Shown: piece after piece, positions 19,036 through 28,746 of the stretch | Position numbering within the stretch: position 1 is the first letter of the stretch | Layout of the letters: each line of letters begins with the position of its first letter | DNA from: Ustilago trichophora | Taxonomy: Eukaryota; Basidiomycota; Ustilaginomycetes; Ustilaginales; Ustilaginaceae | NCBI GenBank assembly: GCA_900323505.1 | Contig: OOIN01000024.1 | Span: 248,001-312,000, forward strand | Reading direction: 5' to 3' | Length of the DNA: 64,000 nucleotides | Program-made: the position numbers and the translations under genes | Notes under the pieces: generated by a model | Databases searched by the model: none | Told to the model about the DNA's origin: nothing | What the model saw: the letters and a program-made list of their open reading frames with translations, nothing else

Positions 19036-20265
19036 GATTCGACGCAGTTTATGCGATGAGTCGCCCTTGCCGCAGCTCGATTGAGGCTGAGTCAGGATGC
19101 GGCCGGGAAGGATGCTCGGTTTGAGAGGGATCTGGATGGCGATGCACCGTCGATCCGGGATTGCGATTCGGGCGCACAGTGGCAGTGGAGGAGAGGAGAC
19201 TTGCAAGTGTGCCTGATGAGGGTAACAGTTGCTGGAGAGTAACGAGAGGTCTTGCGGCTGTGTATGGTGTTATCGACCTAGCACCTCAGTAGTGGGTCCT
19301 GTGACGATGGAAAGAGGGAGGGGGATGGCGTGCTGCTGTTCTGTGGGAAAAACCTTTCTACAGTAGTTACAACGCCGAATGGCCGGGTGATGGTGGGGAT
19401 GACAGAACCCTTGTCTAGATTTAAGTTCGCGGGTCAGCTGTTGACCAGCCTAACTGCGTTTGACCTTGTGTTTGTGTAACTGCAAAGGAAGGACAACAAG
19501 AAGATAGGCTCTTTGAAAGGTAAACGGAACGAGCGAGGAACGGCGAAATGCAAAGCAAATCGAGCTTAACCAAAAGTCAGAGTTTCCGATAGTGGAGCAC
19601 CAAACATCAGCACCAAAAAGCAGCAGCAGCCGTTCCTCTTTGGATCAACCAAAGAGGTACACCACGTTGGAAGAGAAATCTGCACGAGGCGCATTCCTAT
19701 CTCTGCTGCAGTCCACAACCAAGCAAAATTCGCAATCGAAATTCGCAATCGCAATCGCAATCGCAATCAGCCAGCCGCCCGCTCCTTACAAGTGTTTGAG
19801 AACATGACATTCAACAACCCCTGTTCTTCTTGTGCATCAGCGACAATGTGACGCTTCAAATCCACTGTATCACTGTAATAGTATGGTCAAGCTTGAGTGG
19901 GACCTCCAAGGGTCGAGGGTCAGGCAGCGCTCCTAAGTGTGATACACAAAAGGAGGAGGTTCGAGAGATAAGCCATTTCCAACAAATCCAATATCGGCGA
20001 GGGGGAAGGGAAGCGCTTCTCTGTCTTTGCCGGTCTATTTCCCAACCACTCACAGTCCTCCTTGACATCGCGCCGTTCCACTGTTTCTGCTTCTTCCTGT
20101 GACAGCCACTTTCAAGCAATTCTTCTTGGCACATATCTTTCCCAACTCACTTTCCTCTTTTGACAGCCTTGCCTTCAGATCCACTTCTGTCAGAACGGCA
20201 ACCAATGAGACGATGGAAAACATAAAGATTGCGACAACATCACTACACAAAAATGCCCGCTGGGC
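19036..20265. promoter_or_regulatory. Transporter promoter and striatin 3' flank
   Basis: A 1.23-kb spacer between two genes on the minus strand, comprising the transporter's 5' region and the striatin's 3' region. It contains a short ATCGCA/CGCAAT hexamer repeat around 19737-19768. ORFs up to 92 codons look accidental. No RNA gene was recognised. Confidence 0.4.
19737..19768. repeat. Short tandem CGCAAT hexamer repeat
   Basis: About four copies of CGCAAT, preceded by variant AATTCGCAAT units, form a small minisatellite in the spacer. Confidence 0.7.
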
Positions 20266-23013
20266 TCAACCATAGATGCGAATCACCCCGTCCGCACCGG
20301 CACTGCCAAAGTACGGTGCGGTGGGATGGTACTTGACCGCCAGTACACCTTCACCCGCCTTTTTCCTGTGCGAGCTGATCTCCTGTCTGCACACAGCCGT
20401 GCTCTTCTCCCCTTCACCTCCAACAGATCCCTCTTTGCCCACCAGCGATCCGCCCGCAATATCCCAGAAGCGTACACTGCAGTCATGACCACCCGAAACG
20501 AGCGTCAACCCACTCGCGTCGATATCCAAACTCGTCACCGCGTCCAGATGTGCCACCATCGACAGCGTGCAAGCGCCCGTGTCGAGGTCAAACATCCGAA
20601 TGTAGCCGTCCTCGTGAGCGGTGATGAGCATAGGTAGGGTGGGATGCGTCACGAGCTTGTTGATCTGCGTCTCGGCGGTGCCGTCAAACGTCTCGTCGGA
20701 TTTGAGCTGGCGCACTTGGCGACCAGTGTCGAGGTCGAACAGCTTCACCACAGAGTTCGAGTACGAGACCGCAACCAGGCGCAGATCCGAGTGGCATGCT
20801 TCGACGCACGTGGGAACCGGAAGGGTGCCAGATTTTTCGAGGTTCTCGCGTTCTTTGGCTGTATCGGGCGAAGGGTCGCTGCCAAAGTAGTCCCAGCTGA
20901 GTTGAAGGACTGCCGGTGCAGCACCACTTGCGTTTGCTTCTCCGTTACCGGTAGAGAAGAAAGACGTGTTGCGTACGCTCCAGATCTTGACTGTGCCGTC
21001 GGCGGAAGCACTTGCCAGTCGACCTTCTTCGTCCGAGCGATCAGGCAGCAGCGCGACATCCCACACAGCCTGTGAATGACCAACGAGACAACCCAGCTCC
21101 ATTGACTTTTCAAACGGCGGATAGGCCTCCACTGCCCGATCGGGTAGCTGCCACACGCGGATCGACGAGTCCAAGCTGCCACTGTAGAAGCGACGCTTGT
21201 TGGGCGATACAGCCAAGCAAGTCACTGCTGCAGAGTGGCCGCGGAAGGTAACCAGCGGCTGGCTGTCCGTACCTGACTTGGCCGAGGGCTGGTTCAGCGT
21301 ACCCGCGTCCAGATTCCAGAACTTGATCGTGTTGTCGTCCGAGGCTGAGAGCAACGTCATCTCGTTCTGTAGGAACGCTACAGCTCGTACAGCATCAAGG
21401 TGGCTACGAAGCACCTTCTTCGACTTCCACAGCAAGCTATCCGCTGCTGCGTCAGCTGCCTCCTTGGCCGCCTCCTCGTCTTCAGTAGCGAGGCTGAGGT
21501 TGGCCAGGTCATCCTCATCTTTGCGCTCCGAGCCAGGAGCGCGTCCACTGCGGTTCATAAGCTGGTTCACTTTCTCCGATGTAATGGCGAGCTGCTGCTG
21601 CGCCTCCGAGATGATTGAAGCTTCTTCAGCAGCTTGGCTTTGTCGCTCCGACTCGCGACGCTCGCGGTTCTTGATTCCGGCTTCCTTGAGCTTCTGCCAG
21701 TCTCGTCCGCCCGGTTTGAAGATGGCAGTTACTTGTTCCTGATCATCGAGCTCTTGATCAGTCAAACTGCCAGCCGAGGTGCCATGCGAGTCGGTCGACT
21801 GCGACGATCGCGAAGAATCGGAAGAGTTGGAGCTGCCAGGTGCTCCATCCTGCTCTTGGCCATCCGTTGCTTCCGTTGAAGACTCTGGCTCAGCAAATGT
21901 GGCGCTCAACGGGTTGATCATTTGAACGCTATCGGGAGCGTTGTTACCCTGCTGCTGCTGCTGCTGCTGCTCTCTGGCGTTCTCCTCTCGCTGTCCTTGT
22001 CCGGGTTCAGAATTCTCACTTGCACCCTCTTCACCCTCAGCCGCCTCCTCGAGCACGGGCTCCGAGGCGAAAAGAGGTGAGCGACCGGGACGGCCACCCT
22101 TTGCATTTGGGACGCCGAGCGCGGTGGCAGCCGAAGCGCGGCTGATCGAGCCTGCCAGAGCAGCATGCGACTCTGTAGGTCCAGGAAGCGTGGGCGGTAC
22201 GCTGTCGAGCATCGTCTTCCTGGGTCGCAGTGCGCTTTGCATGCTGCTAGCGTTGACCGAAGAGCCCGAGGCGATGCCACGATCAGGGAGCGGATTCAAG
22301 GTTGTGGCAGACGTGAGGTACGAGATTTCCTGCAGACATTGCTTGAGGTATTCGCGGCTCTTGGCGCGCGACTTGGGGTCCTTGGCGCTCGACGTGGATC
22401 GCGAAAGAAGACCAGCTCCGAGGGCACTAGCATTCAACGAACTGCCAGCAGCAGCAGCAGTGATGGCCGATGCGGTAGGAGCCGACTCTGCCAAGGGGGC
22501 AGGCGAGCTGCGTCCACTGCTGGATGTGCCCTTTTCCAAGCCTTGCAAGAGCGGGTTCTTGACCTGAGGCGCGGTTGAAGAGAGCGGAGACGTGGCCGAC
22601 TGGGTGTTGGCACTGGAAGAGAGATACTTGGAACGCTCTTGTCGAAGCGCGTACTCGAGCATCTTGACCCTGCGCATAAGATCGGTCTTGAGATTCTCTA
22701 CGCCTCTACGCTCTCCTTCCAGAAGGGCGATGCGTGCGCGCATTTCGGCGCGCTCGATCTCCCACTCGTTGCGGTCCTTTTCGTATCGTCTCCATTCGCT
22801 CTGCAGGTGATGAAGGATGCCGGCGAGTGTATACTCTGAGTTGGGCTGTGAGTTGCCCGTTTCTTGAGATTGAACGCCGTTGGTCATGTTGCCGTGCATC
22901 TGATTGCCCGCGTTGTTCATGCCAAACCCAAGACCGGCACCCATGTTGGCGCCATTGGCGTTGCCATTGTTGTTTCCCCCGCCCATCATGTTGCCGGCGT
23001 TACTGAGGAACAT
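20266..23013 (-). CDS. Striatin-family WD40 scaffold (STRIPAK complex)
   Basis: A 915-aa protein with striatin architecture. The N-terminus is Asn/Gly/Met-rich. A caveolin-binding-like segment and coiled coil at about 60-135 (YTLAGILHHLQSEWRRYEKD...ERAEMRARIALLEGE...LMRRVKMLEYALRQ) is characteristic of striatins. A long disordered linker with a poly-Q run follows, then seven-blade WD40 repeats from about 540 to the C-terminus. The last repeat ends AGADGVIRIYG, like animal striatins. Striatin is the scaffold of the STRIPAK complex with PP2A, MOB3 and GCK-type kinases, which in fungi controls cell fusion, septation and fruiting-body or pathogenic development. Homologues are FAR8 (yeast, divergent) and PRO11 (Sordaria). 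Start: ATG at 23013. A poly-CAG run at 21948-21970 encodes the Gln stretch. Confidence 0.94.
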   Translation of the reverse strand: MFLSNAGNMMGGGNNNGNANGANMGAGLGFGMNNAGNQMHGNMTNGVQSQETGNSQPNSEYTLAGILHHLQSEWRRYEKDRNEWEIERAEMRARIALLEGERRGVENLKTDLMRRVKMLEYALRQERSKYLSSSANTQSATSPLSSTAPQVKNPLLQGLEKGTSSSGRSSPAPLAESAPTASAITAAAAGSSLNASALGAGLLSRSTSSAKDPKSRAKSREYLKQCLQEISYLTSATTLNPLPDRGIASGSSVNASSMQSALRPRKTMLDSVPPTLPGPTESHAALAGSISRASAATALGVPNAKGGRPGRSPLFASEPVLEEAAEGEEGASENSEPGQGQREENAREQQQQQQQGNNAPDSVQMINPLSATFAEPESSTEATDGQEQDGAPGSSNSSDSSRSSQSTDSHGTSAGSLTDQELDDQEQVTAIFKPGGRDWQKLKEAGIKNRERRESERQSQAAEEASIISEAQQQLAITSEKVNQLMNRSGRAPGSERKDEDDLANLSLATEDEEAAKEAADAAADSLLWKSKKVLRSHLDAVRAVAFLQNEMTLLSASDDNTIKFWNLDAGTLNQPSAKSGTDSQPLVTFRGHSAAVTCLAVSPNKRRFYSGSLDSSIRVWQLPDRAVEAYPPFEKSMELGCLVGHSQAVWDVALLPDRSDEEGRLASASADGTVKIWSVRNTSFFSTGNGEANASGAAPAVLQLSWDYFGSDPSPDTAKERENLEKSGTLPVPTCVEACHSDLRLVAVSYSNSVVKLFDLDTGRQVRQLKSDETFDGTAETQINKLVTHPTLPMLITAHEDGYIRMFDLDTGACTLSMVAHLDAVTSLDIDASGLTLVSGGHDCSVRFWDIAGGSLVGKEGSVGGEGEKSTAVCRQEISSHRKKAGEGVLAVKYHPTAPYFGSAGADGVIRIYG

Positions 23014-24021
23014 GCCGGATGCTGATTATGCGTGATCCAGTTGAGAGTAGCAGTGGTCGTGGGTCTTGATGTGAGGGGTGATGGAGTTGAAGATGGGATT
23101 GATACGCGAAAGCGAGTCGACGTCACTGCACCAGAAGGCTCACTTGTGTCGAGCTGCGTTGTCTCACTTGGATGCCAGTAGCTTAGAGCGTGAGTACTAT
23201 GCTCCTTCACGCTGAGGGATAATTTCGTCGGTGTCGTAACGTAAAGGTTGATCAACTTGACACCGTTCCTTGGCCGTCTTGAAGAAACAAATGATGAATC
23301 TGCTGCTAGTATCCTGCAAGACGGTCGTGGACACCAGAGGGTGAGGGTGTGATCGTTGATGAAGGCGCGAAGGTGATGGGTTGAGAAGGACGGTAGGATG
23401 GAATGTGATGTCGCTTCGGTGTGAGTGATTGTGTGTGCTTGTTGCTTGTTGCTTGGTGCTTGGTGCTTGTGTGCTGTGATGTGCCGCTATGCGTTGTGAT
23501 GTCTCTGTCTCGTCGACCGAGCCAAAGCGGAAATACTCGTCACACCCAAAAAGCCAAAAGCCCAGGGCCAAGCAAAGATGGCACGAGCGCGTGAGACTCG
23601 CACACTTTCTTGTCCTCTTTCCCTTCCAGCAGCAAACAGGAATACAGAACACAACATTTAGCCCCTCTTGCGGCTCATTCAAGTCATTACAAATTCCGAA
23701 ATTGTTTTCTGCATCCTTGTATTGCTGCAGAGGTTTGCTTCAATTTCAACACCGCGAACCGGAATACAAGGTTTGAAATTCCTCAGATCTTCACAAGTCA
23801 CAGACAGTGGCATTGACGGCCTTTTTTGAGTCGATCGTGTGCCTTCTCTCTACAAGATGGCCCGGCGGCAATAGATTCTTGACGACATTGGGAAGGATCA
23901 GAACCACTTGTCATAGGCAATGGCGCTTTAACTAGAACTGGAAAACAACAGGGCTTGGTGACTGAGAATTGTATCATACGTACAGAACAGTACATTTGGA
24001 GGGTCCGCTGTAATCATCACG
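23014..24021. promoter_or_regulatory. Striatin promoter and MATH-BTB 3' flank
   Basis: 1.0 kb between two minus-strand genes. It contains GTGTGCTTGTTGCTT-type short imperfect repeats at 23431-23470 and GTACAGAACAGTAC at 23990-24003, the latter a copy of the recurrent CAGTA element just past the MATH-BTB stop. No gene is seen. Confidence 0.4.
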
Positions 24022-26289
24022 TTATGACCGAGCCATAGCATCATCCTTAACCTCGGTATTGTTGGCACCCCTGAACTCGAGCTGGCTGAGCAAATGAGGC
24101 CAGACGTCCGCCAGACCGGGATGTGCGCTCGGCCTGCTAAAGATGCTCCTCATCACCTCCGTTTTCTTGACCTCTGACCAGTGCTTCAGTAAGAAATCCG
24201 TCTCCATCTTGCGAATCGCGGGAAACTGCGAATTGAAACCTGAGAAGACCTCCCAGACAATGTTGTCCACGGTGAGATTGTTGGCAAGCTCCTCCGTGGC
24301 GCGCTTCTTGAGCTCCGGAATTTGTAGCTTGTCCGCGAGCCTGTACATGGACTTGGCCGAGCAAGGCGCGGGGACGTTGGTGTGGGCGGAACAGTATTCG
24401 TCGATCACCTGTTGGCGGAGGGTGTGTGCTCGTCGGCGATCTTTTGCGAAACTGCTGGTGCGAGTGGTGGATGGGCCGGCTTCGGAATTTGCGTAAGCGG
24501 CCGAGGCTTCGGTGGCTTCGGTGACTTCTTCAGACTTGATCAGGGAGCCGCCGAAGGCCTCGCGCGCCTCTTCCTCAGCCGCATCACGCTCCTCATCAGG
24601 AGAAGCAGAAGAGTAAAAGTGCGAGTGCAGCGGTGCAAATGCCACCGTGTCGGTATAGAGATAGTACAACAACGCCTTGTAGGTGGCGTATGCAGCATCA
24701 CGGACGATGACCTTGCGCCTCTTTTTGCCTGCGGGAGCGCTGGCAGAGGGAGCGTCTTCCGATTTGCGACGTTGAGGCAAGATCTTGCCACTCAGACCCC
24801 TTTGGACTGCTGCCTGTCCGCGGGAGGTTTGGGCAGAGCGCAACTGTGATGCAGCACCCGAGCCACTGCCAGCTGCAGGAGGAGATGTCAGCCCAAGCAC
24901 CTCACTCCTGAGCTCGCGAGGAGAATGCTGTGGAGTCTGGAAAGCCGACATTCCCTGGGCTCGGTTGTTATCTTCACCGCTGTCGGTGCCTGCATCGTTT
25001 TCGTTGCTTTGCCTTGTGCGTGATTGCGGCGGCGTATTCTGCTGCTTGGATTGAACATAGCCAGAGGCATGAGTCGATTCAGAAGCGTGTGCATTGGTAC
25101 TCGTCAGAGGCCTGAGCTCCGGAATGTCAGAACTCGTCTCGCGCATGCGTCGCGCTGCAGATGGCTCTGAGCTGCTGGCGACTGGTGTGAGGACAGGAAG
25201 GGAGGCATTCCGAGCAACGCTGCCTTCGCTGTTTCGATGCTGATCGTGGAGATGAGACCTGCCCAGTTCGTAAACTTCGTCAACATCCATCTCTTCGTCC
25301 GAGTCTTCCAGACTGAGCTCGTCGTCGTCATCGTCACCCGAGGACGAGAATGCACTGCTCATGAGACCGAGCTGATCCTGACCCACGCCACGCGAGAATG
25401 CAGGAACGACGACGGGATGATCATCGTCGCCCTCATCGTCCGAGCTGGTAGCCGCGTCGGCCTCGATGAATCCGCTCTCGAACATGTCGCGGAAGTACTC
25501 GCAGCGGGAGGCGAGGATCTTTTTGATGGCGTAGATGCGGCGTTCACGTGTGATAATGGCTCCAGTGGTGGGGTGACGGCGCTTTCGACGGATGACAAAG
25601 ACAACATCGCTGTGATCGGGATCGTCGAGCAGCGATCCCATAGCTTCGATCAGTGCGGGTGGGACGGTAACACCTAGAGACAGGGGACGCGGACGCTCGG
25701 CACTTGCAGTAATAGTGACCGAGATGAGGAAGCCGTTACTCTGCTGCACTTCGCTGTTGCCGTAAAAGACGGTTTCGCGAGAAGCGAATTGGGCCCATCC
25801 CCAGTTGGAAGTCTTGTGACTGAAAGCGTGATTGCATGCTTCTTTGGTTGCCAGGACGACGCCCTTGTTGAGTGTGAGGATCTTGAAAGTAAAGCGGAAG
25901 AGACCTTGACGTGTCCAGCCTTCATCAGAGGCTGCTTGAACCTTGTCCGAGATGGATGCTTGGGAGCGAGTTGGGCTGCTAGAGCTCAGAAAGGCTTCCC
26001 AAGGAGACTTGTTCTGGTTCTTTTCTTGGGGTGTAGGTTCGGCGTTGAGGTAGAGCGAGCAGAACTGCTGCAAACCCGACTGGGCGTAGAAGAGCACCGT
26101 CCATTTTCCCGAACCAAAGGGGACCGACTTGATGACTTTGGATTTCGCGTCGGTGTTGGAAGAATCAAAGTGCTGCTTGAGATCGTGGAGCGGCCATTCA
26201 AAGGTGATGCTGTGTGTTTCGGTAGGGTTGAGCTTGTCGATGGGTGGAGTGAGCTCACCCGAGCGACGCCTTGCGGGAGAGCGACTCAT
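24022..26289 (-). CDS. MATH-like / BTB domain protein with a long disordered insert
   Basis: A 755-aa protein. The first 200 residues resemble a MATH domain (SITFEWPLHDL...GKWTVLFY...FKILTLNKG...NWGWAQFASRETVFYG). A BTB/POZ core follows at about 235-285 (SDVVFVIRRKR...RIYAIKKILASRCEYFRDMFESGF). An acidic, Ser/Gln-rich insert of roughly 225 residues interrupts the BTB fold. It resumes near 515 (IVRDAAYATYKALLYYLYTD), and BACK-like helices run at about 645-740 (MYRLADKLQIPELKKRATEEL...DFLLKHW). MATH-BTB proteins are usually substrate adaptors for Cullin-3 ubiquitin ligases; that function is inferred from the family. Start: ATG at 26289, the only one before the MATH region. Confidence 0.87.
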   Translation of the reverse strand: MSRSPARRRSGELTPPIDKLNPTETHSITFEWPLHDLKQHFDSSNTDAKSKVIKSVPFGSGKWTVLFYAQSGLQQFCSLYLNAEPTPQEKNQNKSPWEAFLSSSSPTRSQASISDKVQAASDEGWTRQGLFRFTFKILTLNKGVVLATKEACNHAFSHKTSNWGWAQFASRETVFYGNSEVQQSNGFLISVTITASAERPRPLSLGVTVPPALIEAMGSLLDDPDHSDVVFVIRRKRRHPTTGAIITRERRIYAIKKILASRCEYFRDMFESGFIEADAATSSDDEGDDDHPVVVPAFSRGVGQDQLGLMSSAFSSSGDDDDDELSLEDSDEEMDVDEVYELGRSHLHDQHRNSEGSVARNASLPVLTPVASSSEPSAARRMRETSSDIPELRPLTSTNAHASESTHASGYVQSKQQNTPPQSRTRQSNENDAGTDSGEDNNRAQGMSAFQTPQHSPRELRSEVLGLTSPPAAGSGSGAASQLRSAQTSRGQAAVQRGLSGKILPQRRKSEDAPSASAPAGKKRRKVIVRDAAYATYKALLYYLYTDTVAFAPLHSHFYSSASPDEERDAAEEEAREAFGGSLIKSEEVTEATEASAAYANSEAGPSTTRTSSFAKDRRRAHTLRQQVIDEYCSAHTNVPAPCSAKSMYRLADKLQIPELKKRATEELANNLTVDNIVWEVFSGFNSQFPAIRKMETDFLLKHWSEVKKTEVMRSIFSRPSAHPGLADVWPHLLSQLEFRGANNTEVKDDAMARS

Positions 26290-26880
26290 CGGAGCAGTTA
26301 TGTTGTAAGGTAATGTCGCTACCGGCTGAGATGCCAGATGTAAGAGCGCAAATCAAGAGCTGATGTCAAGGGGAGAGGGTGCAAATGCTTCCCGCAGAGC
26401 TTTGGAGTCAAATCATTGGAGTTGATAAAGATGTACGCTGAGGAGCAGCAACTTTGCGCCGTCTGATCGAGTGTGTTACGCCCGTTTTGTTTTGATACAG
26501 TGCCAAGCTTAGATGAAAGCGGTGGCCAAGTGGGAATGAAAGGAGGTCTGCGTCGACTGTCGTGGTAGGTAAAAAGCGTAAGCAGTGGTGTCAGAAAAAG
26601 GTCAATGCGTGGGTTTGCAGAGGCTCACGCCAACCAAACGTGGAATGCGGGGCTGTCAGGGTCCACATCGAATCAACCCGATGAATAGTTGTCAGTGCAA
26701 AATCGGGAGGCGATAGGCATTTTGCCAGTCGCGCGCGTCTGTGTTGATGCAGTCGACCATCCCAACATCTGCAGTCTTCGTCTTCGTCGTCGTCGTCGTC
26801 GTCGTCGTGGGTCTTTCACAACGCTTACCTCTGTCGCACACGGCAAGGTGTCAATTGCTTTTCTCCATCCGGTCGACATC
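26290..26880. promoter_or_regulatory. Divergent promoter MATH-BTB / NCBP3-like
   Basis: 591 bp between divergent genes. The NCBP3-side 5' UTR carries a TCG trinucleotide run (26783-26808). The reading frame upstream of the NCBP3 ATG is open back to 26689 but contains no ATG, so the start at 26881 is favoured. Confidence 0.5.
26783..26808. repeat. (TCG)n microsatellite in 5' UTR
   Basis: A run of TCG/CGT trinucleotides, about 8 units with one TCT interruption, lying 75-100 nt upstream of the NCBP3-like start codon. Confidence 0.85.
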
Positions 26881-28494
26881 ATGGCAGACATTGCGCTCGA
26901 TTATGGCTCTGCCGAAGCAGAGCCATCTGCCGCCCCTGTCGCCTTGCAGGACGACGCTATGGACGATGGCGAAGCCGCGATCCAGTCCCAAAACTCGCGA
27001 TTTTACGCTCTCCCCACAGACCAAGCCGTCGAAGCTGGAGCTCAACGAGGCCCCGCGCCACTCTCATCCGCAGCAGATAGCCTCGACAATCTCGCTTTGA
27101 TGGGTCAAGAAGAGCCTTTCGTGGCACAAGACCCGCCCGCCGTCGAGAGCGGCAGTGACATTCGACTAGACACACTTCTCATTGAAGGTCTCCCCATCAC
27201 CCAGCTCTCCACCTCGCGTCTTTTCGCCTATCTCACTCACTTTGGAGCTCAACCTCTAGGATTGGAATGGATTGACGACCAGCGCTGCAAGATTGTCTTT
27301 GCTGACGAACGATCTGCTCGTCTCGGCATCGAATACCTTTGCCCTCCACCCTCTTCCTACCTCCAAATCTCCGATGAACAACCCACACCTTTACCCAACA
27401 TCGAAACTCTTCTCGAGTATGAACCGGACTCGTGGCATTCAGAGTTTATCACTTCGCTCGTTCTCCCTCGTCGAGCACATCGCGTCCCAGGCAAGATGTA
27501 CAACCACGTTGAACGGCAAGCAGCCTTGACCGAGCTAGAGGAACGCAAGCGCTCCGAAGAAGCCGTTTCTTCATTACCCGACGATGTCCCTGAGATCTAC
27601 CGCGAGATGGAGGAAGCCGATCGTCAGGCCAAGTTGGAATCTCGCGAATTGCGCGATCTCAAGAAACTTCGTGGCTCCCTCTGGCTTCGACACGCTGTCA
27701 CCGACGTTGACCGCAAAGAATCGCGCGCATCGACAAAGAGCCAGTGGTACAAAAGACATGGATACGAGGCAGGACGAGAGATCGTACCCAAACTTCTCCA
27801 GGTCGGAGAGGTCAGAGAGAGCGTGGAGCTTTTCCCCAATTACAGGCCTTCGGAGGATTCGCAAGGTGGAGCAAGGAGGAGAGGCGCCGATGATAGAAGG
27901 TCGGCCATGGATGAATTGGACTCGGAGCTCGATCGACATGTCGCGAGTCGTGATGATGAAATACAGCGTAGGGAGGGCGAGATGATGGCTGATGCTGTTC
28001 AGTCGCGACAATCGCGCCACCGCAGGCGCGATGATGGAGATCTCTTTGACCGACTCTCCAATCGAGGGCGGGGACGACGCGGCGAATCGAGCAGCAACTC
28101 AGATGGAAAATGGGGACATGACGCATACGAATCGCTCGAATCCTCCTCCTCGACGACCACCCACCCCCGTCGATCCCGCAACGATCGTCGCCGAAACAAC
28201 AACGTCGACGCCATGGACGAAGAACTTGACGACCTTCAGCGCTCCCGTCGTTCCCAACATGAACGCGAATTGTCCCCAAGCCGCACCCATTCAAGACATG
28301 AAAGCGCAACAGACGATCACGGTCGCGTCAAAATCAAAGGCCGCGGGCGTATGAAAGCTCCCGGGCTGTCAAGTTTTGACGACCGTTGGGATGATACGGA
28401 CAACAAGCCTAGTCTGGCAAAACGTATGGGTGGAGGAGATCTCTTAGGCCGCCTCGGTGGATCTGGTCAAAGTCTTGCGGATCGCTTTTCCTGA
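26881..28494 (+). CDS. NCBP3: Nuclear cap-binding subunit 3 (NCBP3)-like protein
   Basis: A 537-aa protein. After an acidic N-terminus, residues about 95-165 form a divergent RRM-like domain (LDTLLIEGLPITQLSTSRLFAYL...LEWIDDQRCKIVFADERSARLGI). The conserved WIDD-x-C-KIVF segment is the hallmark of the NCBP3 (C17orf85) family. A conserved helical part follows with FRMR-like basic residues (RDLKKLRGSLWLRHAVTDVDRK...SQWYKRHGYEAGREI). The C-terminal half is Arg/Ser/Asp-rich, as in mRNA-export adaptors, with an RGRGRRG patch and a KIKGRGRMKAPGL motif. NCBP3 binds the mRNA cap complex with NCBP1 in animals and promotes export; that role is inferred here. The first in-frame ATG is 26881. The gene is convergent with the PIN4-like gene, 252 bp away. 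Confidence 0.78.
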   Translation: MADIALDYGSAEAEPSAAPVALQDDAMDDGEAAIQSQNSRFYALPTDQAVEAGAQRGPAPLSSAADSLDNLALMGQEEPFVAQDPPAVESGSDIRLDTLLIEGLPITQLSTSRLFAYLTHFGAQPLGLEWIDDQRCKIVFADERSARLGIEYLCPPPSSYLQISDEQPTPLPNIETLLEYEPDSWHSEFITSLVLPRRAHRVPGKMYNHVERQAALTELEERKRSEEAVSSLPDDVPEIYREMEEADRQAKLESRELRDLKKLRGSLWLRHAVTDVDRKESRASTKSQWYKRHGYEAGREIVPKLLQVGEVRESVELFPNYRPSEDSQGGARRRGADDRRSAMDELDSELDRHVASRDDEIQRREGEMMADAVQSRQSRHRRRDDGDLFDRLSNRGRGRRGESSSNSDGKWGHDAYESLESSSSTTTHPRRSRNDRRRNNNVDAMDEELDDLQRSRRSQHERELSPSRTHSRHESATDDHGRVKIKGRGRMKAPGLSSFDDRWDDTDNKPSLAKRMGGGDLLGRLGGSGQSLADRFS

Positions 28495-28746
28495 TTCCTC
28501 CCTTACCTCCTATATACTGTTACTGTAAAATTTGACACTCTTTCGGCTTTCCGAACAGCGCCACCTCCTCCTCCTCAAGGTTCCTGTAGATTAAACACAT
28601 CAAATCACGAGCGCGCGATGCCTTAAGATGTGCGTGGAACTAGATTGAAACTGTATACTTTGTGCAGATGAACGAAGCGACATGATTGAATAAAGATGCG
28701 AGAAATCTGTGGTGGCAATGCTTAAGAGAGAAAAGGGAAAAGAAGC

